A stretch of 64,000 nucleotides of DNA from Maylandia zebra (lineage: Eukaryota > Chordata > Actinopteri > Cichliformes > Cichlidae), in the NCBI RefSeq assembly GCF_041146795.1, contig NC_135167.1, positions 1,689,454 to 1,753,453 on the forward strand, given 5' to 3'. The notes below the pieces were generated by a model that was not told the DNA's origin, made no database searches, and saw only the letters and a program-made list of their open reading frames with translations. The position numbers were made by a program, and so were the translations under genes. Below are positions 1 through 9,426 of this stretch, in pieces. The first letter of the stretch is position 1. Every line of letters starts with the position of its first letter.

Positions 1-236
1 TGAAACTACTTATGTTTCATTAGAGAGGAGTTTCACACTACTTTAAATGATAGTTTTAAACAATTTTCAGCAGCTAAAATTAAATACATGTAGATCCAAC
101 CCCCGGTCCCCACAGCGCCTCCTGTGGGCAGTGATGATGCTTCTTTAGGCTGTCCCCACAGAGCGCCATACCCTCCCCGAGCAGGGTAATCATGATGTTG
201 ATGCTTCACAGGGCAACGGTGGAATGGACTGATTCT

Positions 237-287
237 TATAGAGCACGTGAATGAGGCATACAACATGCCTCATTCACGTGCTCTATA
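237..287. repeat. Perfect 23-bp inverted repeat, 5-nt spacer
   Basis: The arms 237-259 and 265-287 are exact reverse complements (23/23), separated by the 5-nt spacer acaac at 260-264. It lies in the 3' half of a degenerate tRNA-derived SINE copy. One arm looks like ordinary SINE sequence and the other appears to be a fold-back copy of it. No extension of pairing is seen beyond the arms. Confidence 0.9.
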
Positions 288-461
288 CATAGTGCTTTCT
301 AACGACATCCATACTCCGATGGACGCATCGGAGAGCAAGTTCAGGTTAGTATCTTGCCCAAGGATGCTTGACATGCAGGCTGGAGGAGCCAGGGATCGAA
401 CCACCAACCTTCCAATCAGTGGGTGACCAGCTCTACCTCCTGAGCTACAGCCACCTTGAAG
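240..461 (-). mobile_element. tRNA-derived SINE copy (degenerate)
   Basis: Read on the minus strand this begins with a tRNA-like head. A B-box-like GGTTCGATCCC lies at 392-402 and an A-box-like TAGCTCAGGAGG near 435-446, followed by a body with 'CTTGGGCAAGATACTAACC' that is shared with the better copy at 24161-24480. It is a retroposon, not a functional tRNA gene: the tRNA part is continuous with SINE body sequence. The 3' half has been restructured into the hairpin at 237-287. Confidence 0.7.
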
Positions 462-675
462 GTGAACTCTTCACCTGGGACTAAGGCACACAAACTCCTC
501 CACCACGATGGGGAGGTGATTCAGAGCATGGAGCCTCACAGGTGAGGTGTTCTGGGCATGTCGGGGGTGAGACCCTGGGGCAGACCCAGGCCACGCTGGG
601 GAGATTATTTCTCCTTCACTCACTACGTGTTAACAGACCTCTCTGCACTGATTCATGCTTGTTATTAACCTCTGT

Positions 676-930
676 CTCTCTTTATCCTGTCTTCCTTCTC
701 TCACCCCAACCAATCACAGCAGATGGCCCCGCCCCTCCCTGAGCCTGGTTCTGCTGGAGGTTTCTTCCTGTTAAAAGGGAGTTTTTCCTTCCCACTGTCG
801 CCAAAGTGCTGCTCATAGGGGCTCATATGATTGTTGGGTTTTTCTCTGTATGTATTCTTGTAGGGTCGACCTTACAGTATAAAGCACCTTGAGGCGACTG
901 TTGCTGTGATTTGGTGCTGTGTAAATAAAA
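676..930 (+). mobile_element. L2-clade LINE 3' tail (5'-truncated)
   Basis: The block from 'accaatcacagcagatggc' through 'ttcttcctgttaaaaggga' to a terminal 'aataaaa' matches the 3' untranslated region that follows the L2 open reading frame at 45415-45640 of this window. No coding sequence remains, as expected for a 5'-truncated retrotransposed copy. The orientation is plus. Confidence 0.75.
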
Positions 931-1404
931 TCTGCCGGGTGGGGAATGCCTCGGTGAGGTGGAGGAGGTGGGCGGGGAGCTTGAAGCGCTGCTGCTTAGA
1001 CTGCAATGACTCGGACAAACAGCAGGAGATGGATAAACAAGTAGGGAGGATAAAAAATACAATAAATGATATGTGAGTGCTGTCAGATTAGAAACAGATG
1101 AGCTTCCTGAAAACATGCTGTGAGTAAAGTACCTGCGGTCTGAGGACACTGATGGAGAAGTCCTCCACCCAGGACCAAGAACCCATCTAACTAGAACCAT
1201 TCAAAGGTATGAGGCCGTGCTGTTAGATCACAGACACTTTCGCAGGCCCCCGGGCCGTATGTTTGACACCCGTGCTTTAGAGAAACAGCCCATTGGAAGT
1301 TAGAGTGAAATGTTTTTCTCTGTGCCATTATCCATCAGCTGATCACTACTCAACCACATCGTACATTTTTAAATGTCTACCTGATACAGCCACATGTTAT
1401 ATGT

Positions 1405-1570
1405 GGTCTGATTCTTGTATAGCGAGTACTTCTGCACTCAGAGCACATTTTTCATGCTCTAACATCCATACTCTGATGGATGCACCAGATGTCAACTAGA
1501 GCAGACTGGGACTGAACCAGCAACCTTCTGATTAGTATTGCCCTGCTGCATCACCTGAGCCACAGCCACC
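1405..1570 (-). mobile_element. tRNA-derived SINE copy (fragment)
   Basis: On the minus strand it has a B-box-like GGTTCAGTCCC at 1508-1518 and an A-box region ending near 1562. Downstream sequence with the paired 'TCTGATGG/CCATCAGAG' stem-like motif matches the copy at 240-461. It is shorter and more diverged than the copy at 24161-24480. Confidence 0.6.
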
Positions 1571-2330
1571 CTTCAGTACAGTCAGAGCTTTCCAATGGGT
1601 CGGTGCTCCTCTGGCAATCCGAGTCAAACCTCTCTAAGAGGAGATGAATCCATACATGCTCTCATATATGAATCTTTTCTGTGTTTAAACTTTGCTTGTG
1701 CATGGAGGAACCTCCTGCCCACTGACACACCGAGTCTGACGTGAATCAGAGCTTCTGTTGTGAAGTGACAGGAGTTTGGGTGGAGCGTGTCCCGTTCATC
1801 CACTTTTACAGTCAAATATTCCTAAACTTTAGAGGACATAACAAATGTCGCTGTGCTTCGCTGCACCTTCTGCAGGGTGGAAGCTGAAGCACTGTAGGAG
1901 CCCATCACGTCAGTAACATCCTGAACCTGCTGTCAGGATTTTATCTCACATTTTCTAAAAGAACCTTTGATAAAACCTCAAACAGCAAAACCATCCTGAC
2001 AGGGTCCAAACTTTCTCTCTTAGACTTTATCTGAAACGATCAGCATCCTGCACACGGTCCCTGAGCATCACCAGGTGAGCACAGGTGTGCACAGGTGTCC
2101 ACAGTCACTCCTGACTGCAGGAAAATAAATCTGCATTCGTGCATTATGTGAACGCAGTCATGTGAGGACTTGCAGGAGCCGTGGGTCACTCGTGCTGCGT
2201 GAGTGGCAGGTATACGTACAGGTATACACGAGCCGTGTTTGAAGCACGGGCTCGTTTTAGTGATGTGGGACAGCAGCGAGAAGCCGACAGAAACACGGCG
2301 CGTGAGCGAGGTTACCTGAGGTCATGTGCA
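1571..2330. other. Non-coding stretch 3' of the PWWP exon, nothing recognised
   Basis: This segment lies downstream of the hdgfl3-like exon on its own strand, so it is the beginning of that gene's first intron. No exon-like open frame with convincing splice sites, no tandem repeat and no recognised mobile element is visible. Only short, isolated reading frames occur. Confidence 0.5.
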
Positions 2331-2960
2331 GGTTTAACATCACAACCACATTAAAACACGCGCGCGCACGCACGCACGCAGTGCGAAGCTGGGAGAGAAG
2401 CGCAGTTTCGCAGAAAATGGAGCCCTGCTAAGGGCCCCGAACTCGGTGTAAGATGCCCGCACACGGACGTTGCCCGGGGCCGCAAATGCGCAGAGAAATG
2501 CGGCTCCGCTCCCGCAGCAGCGGCAGGACCGCGCGCACCGACCCCGCCTCCCGCGCTCCCAGCCCAGACTCACCCTGGCCGGCCAGTGCGGGTATCCCTT
2601 CATCTTCGCGAAAACCAAATCTCCTGCCTTGTAGTCCCGCGGCCGAGGGCGAGCCATGTCTGCGGTGGAGCTCCGAGCCTGTGCAGTCCTTCAGTGCCGC
2701 GCGGGCTCAACGACCATCGGAGTGTTTACCCGCCGCAGTCACACCGACAGAAATAATTAAAGAAAGGCGGAAAACGGGCCTGACTGACGGGGCTGCCGCT
2801 ACCCTCGGAGGCGGCCGTAAACGCGGCGGGAATGGCCTACGTAAGAAGCGTAAGAAGCGCGGAGAGCCACAGCGGGGGAAAGACTCGACTTCCGGCCTTC
2901 AGAATAAAAACGGCACTGCTGCTCGAACGTCCCCAGCAAACACTTCCGGTTAAATACCCG
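2330..2960 (-). promoter_or_regulatory. CpG-island promoter of the hdgfl3-like gene, with two ETS-type sites
   Basis: The region is visibly GC- and CpG-rich against AT-rich surroundings and straddles coding exon 1 (2574-2657, minus). Upstream of the ATG in gene orientation there are two consensus ETS/GABP-type motifs. Read on the minus strand these are GCCGGAAGT at 2888-2896 and ACCGGAAGT at 2942-2950. No TATA box is obvious. This is the usual architecture of a housekeeping vertebrate promoter. The start of transcription cannot be placed from sequence alone. Confidence 0.65.
2574..2657 (-). CDS. hdgfl3: HDGF-like PWWP-domain protein, coding exon 1 (hdgfl3-type)
   Basis: Twenty-eight codons run from ATG at 2657 to an AGG at 2576-2574, followed at once by a consensus donor GTGAGT (2573-2568), so the exon ends in phase 0. 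The peptide starts [20 protein letters not shown] and ends GYPHWPAR, which is the first beta strand and the eponymous Pro-His-Trp-Pro motif of an HDGF-family PWWP domain. PWWP domains bind methylated histone H3 tails and DNA, and the family is nuclear. Within the family the N-terminal '[20 protein letters not shown]' is closest to HDGFL3; HDGF, HDGFL2 and PSIP1 start differently. Only this exon is present; the rest of the PWWP domain and the tail lie to the left of the window, or in exons too diverged to see. An apparent 105-aa open frame through the donor is read-through into the intron. Confidence 0.85.
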
Positions 2961-3049
2961 TCAGCTGACCGGTGGCTGGAAATGTTTTTATTTTTTTAAT
3001 CAACTTTATTTGATAAAGGAACAAGGTACAAGAGCAGTAGCTACCTCAG

Positions 3050-3424
3050 CACCATCCATCCATCCATCCATCCATTCGCTTCCGCTTATCCTTTTCAGGG
3101 TCGCGAGGGGCGCTGGAGCCTATCCCAGCTGTCATAGGGCGAGAGGCAGGGGTACACCCTGGACAGGTCGCCAGTCTGTCGCAGGGCCCAACACACAGGG
3201 ACAGACAACCATTCACACTCACATTCACACCTAGTGACAATTTGGATTATCCAATTAACCTATCCCCACAAGCTGCATGTCTTTGGACGGTGGGAGGAAG
3301 CCGGAGTACCCGGAGGGAACCCACGCAAACACGGGGAGAACATGCAAACTCCACACAGAAAGACCCCGGCCTGATGTTGGAATTGTGCGGCAACAGTGCT
3401 AACCACCGTGCCACCGTGCTGCCT
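3050..3424 (-). mobile_element. Dispersed teleost repeat with an ATCC simple tail
   Basis: The block is bounded by a (catc)n run at 3053-3076. It contains motifs such as 'ggagaacatgcaaactccac' and 'catgtctttggacggtggga' that recur across fish genomes in my recollection. On the minus strand it runs from a gene-like head near 3424 to a GGAT-repeat tail near 3053, the layout of a retroposon. I do not assign a named family. The overlapping reading frames on both strands are by-products of the repeat. Confidence 0.55.
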
Positions 3425-3825
3425 ACCTCAGCACCACAAAGATTAAATAAAATATGTACTCTACAAAATAATTTCAGAAGCTTAACACAGAAGAAAAAAT
3501 ATGGATGTTGCAGCGAGAGCGAACAAAAAGCAGACAAAAAAACAGAGCCTCGCATTAATTACGCCTCTGAATATTTAATTTAAGCAGACTAATAACGGCG
3601 TAATTGCTTTGTGATTAGAGGAATGTTTGATGGTGTCAGTATATTTGTCGAATTCCATCAAGAAATTGAGGAAATTTAGTTTTCTGTTAACCTTACGTTT
3701 GTGAATATGAAAAAAGATTAGTAAATTATTATTTTTTTTAAATGTCTTGAGTCATGCTCAATAATCCAGGTAAGTAAATTCCCAAAAGTTGATTCTTTTC
3801 ATCTGGATGTTTTCAGTGGGAGAAA

Positions 3826-4275
3826 CGTTCATCAGAATCAGAAAGGGTTTTATTGCCAAATGTTGAGCAGGTTTACAACATTAGGAAATTGCTGCGGTGC
3901 TTCAGTGCAAACATACTGTCATAAATTACGCTTAAATAGACATGAAAAAAATAAAAGTAAGAATAAGAATTAAAAGTGCTACGTAGAAAGATATATACAT
4001 GAGTGCAGGTGGTGATCAGTGCAAACATGGAATGATGCAGTGACACAGCGTAGGGTCATGTGTTAGTGGTGGGTACAGTCATATGGTTATTGTTCATGTG
4101 TCCAACAGCAGAGGGGAAGAAACTGTTCTTATGGCGAGAGGTTCTGGTGCGAATGGACCGGAGCCTCCTGCCTGAGGGGAGCAGGTCAAACAGACTGTGT
4201 CCAGGGTGAGAAGGGTCAGCTGAGATCCGAGCTGCACGCCCCAGTGTCCTGGAGGTGTACAGGTCATCATCATCC
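3826..4275 (-). mobile_element. LINE 3' end with ORF2 C-terminal remnant
   Basis: Read on the minus strand from about 4275, one frame encodes a run including DDLYTSRTLGRAAR, HPGHSLFDLLPSGRRLRSIR and TSRHKNSFFPSAVG. This is the characteristic C-terminus of a fish LINE reverse-transcriptase polyprotein. It is followed by an AT-rich 3' UTR ending near 'aatcagaaagggttttattg' on the plus strand. The element is 5'-truncated. The clade is uncertain; a second tail of the same type lies at 5032-5110. Confidence 0.6.
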
Positions 4276-4699
4276 AGGTGACTCCTTCAGTCTCAGCTTT
4301 CCTCCAAACACTGCAGCTGGATTCTTCTTTCCATGTAAAGACGAAGATCTGGCTTTGCACACATACATAAACGAAAGTTCCTCATGAAAGTGCAATCTAA
4401 CATTCTAGCTTTAACCTCTCTGCAGCTTTTTGCTTCAGGTTTCATCTTTTGGCTTTTGTGCAGTTTTGAGGAGTGTTGCAAACTCTGTCTGGATTTCTCT
4501 GTGGACCTATCACAGCTCCACACTGTAACTTCCTGTTTGACATGGTTTTGGTGCATTGGCTCAGGAGCTTCGGTGAAGACGAGATGTTAGCTTCTCTTTG
4601 GTTGTAGTTTAACTGAAGCTAGTTTAAGATAAATCTGATGCTCTGCTTCTCTGGATTCAAATGCAGGCTCCACTCTGCTTTATTGATGATGTCTTTCAT

Positions 4700-4860
4700 T
4701 CCCTCAGAGTGATCAGGTTCAGGTGGACGTTAGAGGAACTGCAGTTTTGGTATTTAATTTCAGCTCTGCTGGTGTAATGGTGATTACGTCCATCTTCTAT
4801 ATACAGTCTGTGACTTATTTCAACTACCTTAACTGACAGGAAGTCCACCCTTCTGTTTGC
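4700..4860. repeat. Fragment of dispersed repeat family X
   Basis: It contains 'gttagaggaactgcagtttt' and 'ccatcttctatatacagtct', both also found in the longer copies of this family elsewhere in the window, for example 21405-21690 and 45880-45975. The boundaries are approximate. Confidence 0.4.
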
Positions 4861-5031
4861 AGGCATCAGGGCCTGTGTGTTAACCAGCCGAGATAGTCCT
4901 GATCAGCCAAAACACTAAAAACAATACCGGTTAAATCCATCTTTCATATAAATGTCTTTAATGTGTCCTGTTTAATGTAATACTTGCAGCCTGTTTTATG
5001 CCTGGCAGGTCTTCCTGATGTGTGGAAACTC

Positions 5032-5110
5032 AGAAGAATCAGAATCTTTATTGTGCTTTCGAACAATGAAAACTGTATGCAAATGTGTTCAGTACAAGTG
5101 AAAAGAAAAC
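5032..5110 (-). mobile_element. LINE 3' tail fragment
   Basis: The sequence 'aatcagaatctttattgtg' and the following AT-rich segment resemble the terminal part of the LINE tail at 3826 onward. It is a very short, 5'-truncated copy just downstream of the kinase gene. Confidence 0.4.
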
Positions 5111-5187
5111 TTTTAAGAGACAGAAGTATATATGTACAATAAATTAAAAAAACAAAACAACAAAAAGCTGCACCTGGTTAGAGAAGG

Positions 5188-5197
5188 TTTATTTATT
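5188..5197 (-). terminator. Overlapping poly(A) signals of the TSSK-like gene
   Basis: On the minus strand two AATAAA hexamers overlap at 5197-5192 and 5193-5188, about 35-44 nt past the stop codon. This predicts an unusually short 3' UTR for the kinase mRNA. Confidence 0.5.
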
Positions 5198-5231
5198 CAG
5201 TGTTTCACAGACTCCAGATGTTCATGTGAGG

Positions 5232-5906
5232 TTATCCGTCTGTGCGTGGAGCTGACGGTCCTTCCTCTGCATCCCAGCTGCTTCCTACAGGTGGCGTCGC
5301 TGCAGCAGATGTGGAGGCCCTGTCACACTTCTCCACCGGTTCCTTTGATACCCAGGCGCTCGCTAATATGTCGCTGACCTTCAGCCGCTGCTCCACGATG
5401 GGGTGCAGAATTCTTCGGATCAGGTCTTTAGCCTCTGGGGAAACTGGAGGATCCTTCGGAAAGTTAAAGCGGCGTTTCTTCTGAAGCTGCGCCTGCTTTT
5501 TAACGTTGGAGCAGTTAAAGGGCACCGAGCCGTACAGCATCATGTAGAGCACAACGCCCATGCTCCACACATCTGACACTTTGGGGTCGTAAGGAATACT
5601 GTGCAGAACCTCTGGGGCTGCGTACAACGACGTCCCGCAGAAGGTTCTGCTCAGCACGACCCGACCGTCCACATACGTCAGCGTCTTGCTTAAACCAAAG
5701 TCGCCCACTTTGAGGTTGTACTTTGCATCCAGGAACAGGTTTTCACATTTCAGGTCTCTATGGGCCACGTTCCTGCTGTGAAGATACTCCACTGCCCTGC
5801 ACAGCTGGGAGAAAAGCTTGTGGCTGAAGCGCTCTGGTAAGGCCAGTTTGCTGTTGATGTAATTTAGGAGGTCTCCTTTGACACAGAGCTCCATCACCAT
5901 GTAGAC
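5232..5906 (-). CDS. TSSK-like testis-specific serine/threonine kinase, exon 2 (C-terminal 224 aa)
   Basis: The exon begins after an acceptor TCGCAG (AG at 5908-5907) in phase 0 with VYMVMELCVKGDLLNYI and ends at a stop at 5232. It carries the catalytic part of the kinase: HRDLKCEN catalytic loop, DFG, an activation segment with SRTFCGTSLYAAPE, and the DVWSMGVVLYMMLYG helix of the C-lobe. This motif series, especially HRDLKCENL and TFCG-YAAPEVL, is typical of the TSSK family, whose members act in spermatid maturation in mammals. After the kinase domain a tail of about 36 residues, rich in Ser/Ala/Pro, ends the protein. Which TSSK member this is cannot be settled here, so no symbol is given. 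Confidence 0.88.
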   Translation of the reverse strand, partial: VYMVMELCVKGDLLNYINSKLALPERFSHKLFSQLCRAVEYLHSRNVAHRDLKCENLFLDAKYNLKVGDFGLSKTLTYVDGRVVLSRTFCGTSLYAAPEVLHSIPYDPKVSDVWSMGVVLYMMLYGSVPFNCSNVKKQAQLQKKRRFNFPKDPPVSPEAKDLIRRILHPIVEQRLKVSDILASAWVSKEPVEKCDRASTSAAATPPVGSSWDAEEGPSAPRTDG

Positions 5907-6649
5907 CTGCGACATGGAAGCATACAGAGAAATAAATCCAGAAATTCTCATCTAACAACACAAGCGGTGACCATCAGGTGACCCAGCGCGCTCATTTATG
6001 ACCCTAATCGTATTATTTCAGCTCGCTATCATCAAACAAGCCTGATGCGTCAGAGGTGCAAGCGTGCTCCGACGCTCCACAGACAGACACCCTCATCAGG
6101 CCTCCATTATACTGACAATTCGTTATTAGATGGAGAGCGTGAAGGTCGGCGTGGACGTCTGCGTGCCTGCTAGTCTTCTGAGACTTTACATTACAAAGCA
6201 TCAACTCAAAGAAGTATAAGAAGGATGAGTCTCCAGCTGTCTGTATCAGAGTGTAGGTGAGACTAAAGCAGGCGGGGAGGGTATCAGGGCCATAATTTCC
6301 ATTTATTGGGTGAGAAACCATATTTTACAACTTAAATAGATAACAGAAATGGCTTCCTAATGAATCACTTGTCCCAACTAATCAGCAAAGATCACAGTTA
6401 GTGACATTTTGCTCCTGACCCACTTCCACACTCATGGTCGTAACATCAACACTAACCGAGGTAAGCTGATGAAACCCGTCCATCAGTAGTTGGTCTAAAT
6501 GTTGATCGGTGTTGTTTGTGTTGGATTTCTAGTAATTACTTGTTATTAGACATGTAGCAGATGCATCGAGTGAGCTATACTCGTGTAGCCATATTATAAA
6601 CATAGAACAGTGGTGGCCAGCTTTAATAATCAAAAGTATGAGCCATGCA

Positions 6650-7330
6650 ATAAGAATTAAAACTAATGCCTGAGATGATGAACCACGCAGGAATCCCTGC
6701 AGTTCCTCTAATGTCCAGCAGAGGCAGCAGTGAGTCAGTCCCCATAGACTCCCATATTAAAACTTTACAGCAGAAGTAACCATGTTTGCAGCCTGATACA
6801 CAAACTGTTCTGATCTCTGTAGATAACTTCACCTTCAGAACAACTACAGGCAGAAGGTTTATATAACTCCCGTTTTAAAATCGTATTAAGACTTAAAGTC
6901 TGCCATTTTAGGGGCGTGGCCTCTTTGACAGACAGGTGGATGGCGACACAGGAGGCTGTAGCTGGTGGCTACAGCCTCCTGTGTCGTTATTTGCGAATCA
7001 AGAATCAGCAAATAACGGCAGTAAGAGAAGCTTTAGGTTAATTATCTTAAAATAGTTTTGGATTAAAGACGACTTGGATTGATTATATTTTAACTCCTGT
7101 GTCTTTTGCAGTAAATACAAACTAATAAGCAGTCAGACGTGTTGCATCCATGCAAAGCATCTGTGAATGTGACCGTGAGCAGACACTGGCAGGCTCTGTG
7201 AGGTTATCGTACTAACAGACTGTCCAGGAAGTCTGCGCTCCAGTTTGAGTGAAATTTGAGGATTTTATTTGGATCTTACTGAGCTCTAATTAGCTGAACA
7301 CTCAGCACTCCCCCCACTCGTCCAAATCTG
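6650..7330. repeat. Dispersed repeat family X, long copy inside the kinase intron
   Basis: It contains 'gcagttcctctaatgtccag', 'ccccatagactcccat' and 'aaaactttacagcag', also seen at 35282-35358. It then has 'ggggcgtggcctctttgaca' (reverse complement of sequence in the 21405-21690 copy) and, near 7228, 'ccaggaagtctg' also found at 27668. The element is not coding. I do not recognise its class. Confidence 0.55.
6944..6986. repeat. Perfect 19-bp inverted repeat, 5-nt spacer
   Basis: The arms 6944-6962 (cgacacaggaggctgtagc) and 6968-6986 are exact reverse complements, separated by tggtg. The left arm agrees with family X sequence (compare the minus strand near 21475-21510). The right arm departs from it, suggesting a fold-back copy replaced the original sequence. 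Confidence 0.9.
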
Positions 7331-7493
7331 GTCATTTCTTGCTCCAAAACCCAAGAAGTTAAGTGTTTACTGACCAGAGGAGTCGCCCCCTGCTGGTCAC
7401 TAGAATAAACCACGACCTTTACTTGTTTGTGCTGTCTTTGTAGCAGCAGAGCTCAGCGTGACGCTAAAACAGCAGAGAGCACGAATGTCTTAC

Positions 7494-7745
7494 CGTTCCT
7501 TTGGGCGACTCAAAGATCTCGTGAGTCTTAACGATGTTGGGATGATCCAAAGTTTCCAGGACGCCTTTTTCATGAGGAAGGAACTTTTCAATGTAGACAG
7601 AGGTGCATTTACTTATGTCAGTGACTTTTATGGCGACCATTTTTTTCATCTGGGTTGAGTATGCTTTCACAACTTCACCGAACATGCCTTGTCCCAGTCT
7701 GCCCTTATACTGGTAACCACGACTCTCCATGAAGCGTTTGTCCAT
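7494..7745 (-). CDS. TSSK-like testis-specific serine/threonine kinase, exon 1 (N-terminal 84 aa)
   Basis: The exon has 84 codons from ATG at 7745 to ACG at 7496-7494, then a donor GTAAGA. It holds the N-lobe: glycine loop GRLGQGMFGEV, the ATP-anchoring lysine in VAIKV, and a helix-C region FLPHEKGVLETLDHPNIV. Joining it to exon 2 across a 1587-bp intron (5907-7493) gives ...ESPKGT-VYMVMELC..., an in-frame protein kinase of 308 aa with every catalytic motif, close to the usual TSSK length. The start is chosen because MDKRFMESRGY lies directly before the glycine loop, as in the family. The intron holds a family X repeat and a perfect hairpin. Some mammalian TSSK genes are single-exon, so this structure deserves comparison with other fish copies. 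Confidence 0.88.
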
Positions 7746-8204
7746 GGTGGCTGTGGCTGCAGAGTTAGCTGTGACTCTATGATGCCGGTTTAGTTTTCAG
7801 TGAACTGCCTTTATGACATCACTTTCTAGAACACCTGATTCTTAGAACTTTCCAGTCACATGACAGAGGAACCAAGAGCAGAAATAACAAACTTAATTAT
7901 AACAGGTTGTGTTTGAGTATCGGAGGGTCTGTTTGACCTTGGGGTGGATTAGATGTGATGCCCACTGATGGGAAGACTTTTTTTTATAGCTCAAACTAAA
8001 CCAACCGTCTGATGAGCAGCACGTTACTTAGACTCTTACTCCTATGGAAGCAGTCGGTGTGACGGCAGAGACTCGTGTGAAAACTTTATCGTTCATGTCA
8101 CTGTATTTATAGAGCTATGATATAACAGCTGTGTCACTGTTAACAATGAAAAACTAAACTCTACATATCATCCTGTTACAATATATGTTCAGATGATCAG
8201 AGTA
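7746..8204. other. Upstream flank of the TSSK-like gene, nothing recognised
   Basis: This is the 5' flank of the kinase gene on the minus strand. No CpG island, clear TATA box or recognised repeat is seen. The promoter must lie here or in further upstream sequence, but I cannot place it. Confidence 0.35.
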
Positions 8205-8212
8205 CTGGTAAT

Positions 8213-9194
8213 CAGTGTTGGTCAAGTTACTTGAAAAAAGTAATCAGTAACTAATTACTGATTACTTCCCCCAAAAAGTAACCCCATTAATTTACTGATT
8301 ACTTATTTTCAAAAGTAATTAATTACTTAGTTACTTAGTTACTTTTTAAAAACATGATTTACAACCTGAAGAGGTGATAAAGTGATAGATCTTTCAGCCC
8401 AATTCTACTTTTTCTGCATAATCATCATACAAAATGTAATCAAATGGAAAAGTCTCTTTTTAAAACTTGTTTTATCAGTTTTAATCTTTTAACTTTATGC
8501 ATCAAGCAAACATTTAATTATCTGCAACATTCTCTGACTGGAAGAAATTAGTTTAACATTTAAAGCTATTTTCTGCACATTCCAGCACATAAAATAAAAT
8601 ATTTTGTGTGTTTACACTCAGTCTTTCAAATAGATGCAAGTAAAACACAGCAGAAAATAAATAAAGTCTGCGGTCCTGTTGCTCTATTTTCACCTGTAAA
8701 GCAGGAGTGGGGTAGGCGGAGGTTTACCCTGGTGCAGGTGTGCCGCGGTCAGTGGAAGAATCCATGAGTTTCTCTGTGAGTTTCCCATTACGTCGTAGCT
8801 ACTCGGTGCTTGTTGGAAGTTTAGGGGTTTTTTTCGCTGTAAAAAGAAGTTTTCTTCCCACGCACAGCGGACACTAATGTTTTTGTCACTTTTTATGGAA
8901 TCAAACTCAAAGTAAGGTCAGTACTTCCACGCTTTAAACGCTGCACGCTCATACTCTCTCTGCACTCGATATGTGATCCACTGTTGATCTGCACACAGCT
9001 GTTGTCAGAACGTCGCACTCGCTTACGTCACTGTCATGAGACATTCTCGCAAAAAATCACGGTTTTAGTAACGCAGTAACGCAGCGTTCCTACGGGAAAG
9101 TAACGGTAATCTAATTACCGTTTTTGCAATAGTAATCCCTTACTTTACAAGTTACTTGAAAAAAGTAATCAGATTACAGTACTGCCCATCTCTG
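8213..9194. mobile_element. hAT-type MITE, about 982 bp, near-exact 8-bp TSD
   Basis: Both ends begin with CAG on their own strand (CAGTGTTGG... and, reading inward from the right, CAGAGATGGGCAG...). Both then carry inverted copies of 'caagttacttgaaaaaagta'-type sequence. The flanks ctggtaat (8205-8212) and ctggtaaa (9195-9202) match at 7 of 8 positions, consistent with an 8-bp duplication typical of hAT elements. There is no transposase coding sequence, so it is non-autonomous. Confidence 0.65.
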
Positions 9195-9426
9195 CTGGTA
9201 AATGTAAAGCTGCAGGTAGCTACACACCTGCTATTTACTAGTTAGGAAACAGTTTTAATTATTATTTTGCTGTTAAGAGTTATTTATTGTTAACTGATTG
9301 TTAATAAGCATTTACCATTTGTTACTCATGGTTATTATTAAGTGTTAGCCAACATTCAAAACATATCAGACACATCTGTGCTGCTGGATCGGCTCATACG
9401 TGCATCGAAAACATGAAGGATATTTG

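Noticed and set aside
2340-2573. Continuation of the PWWP frame past the donor (the 105-aa version)
   Set aside because: The PWWP similarity stops exactly at the consensus GTGAGT donor; what follows is intron.
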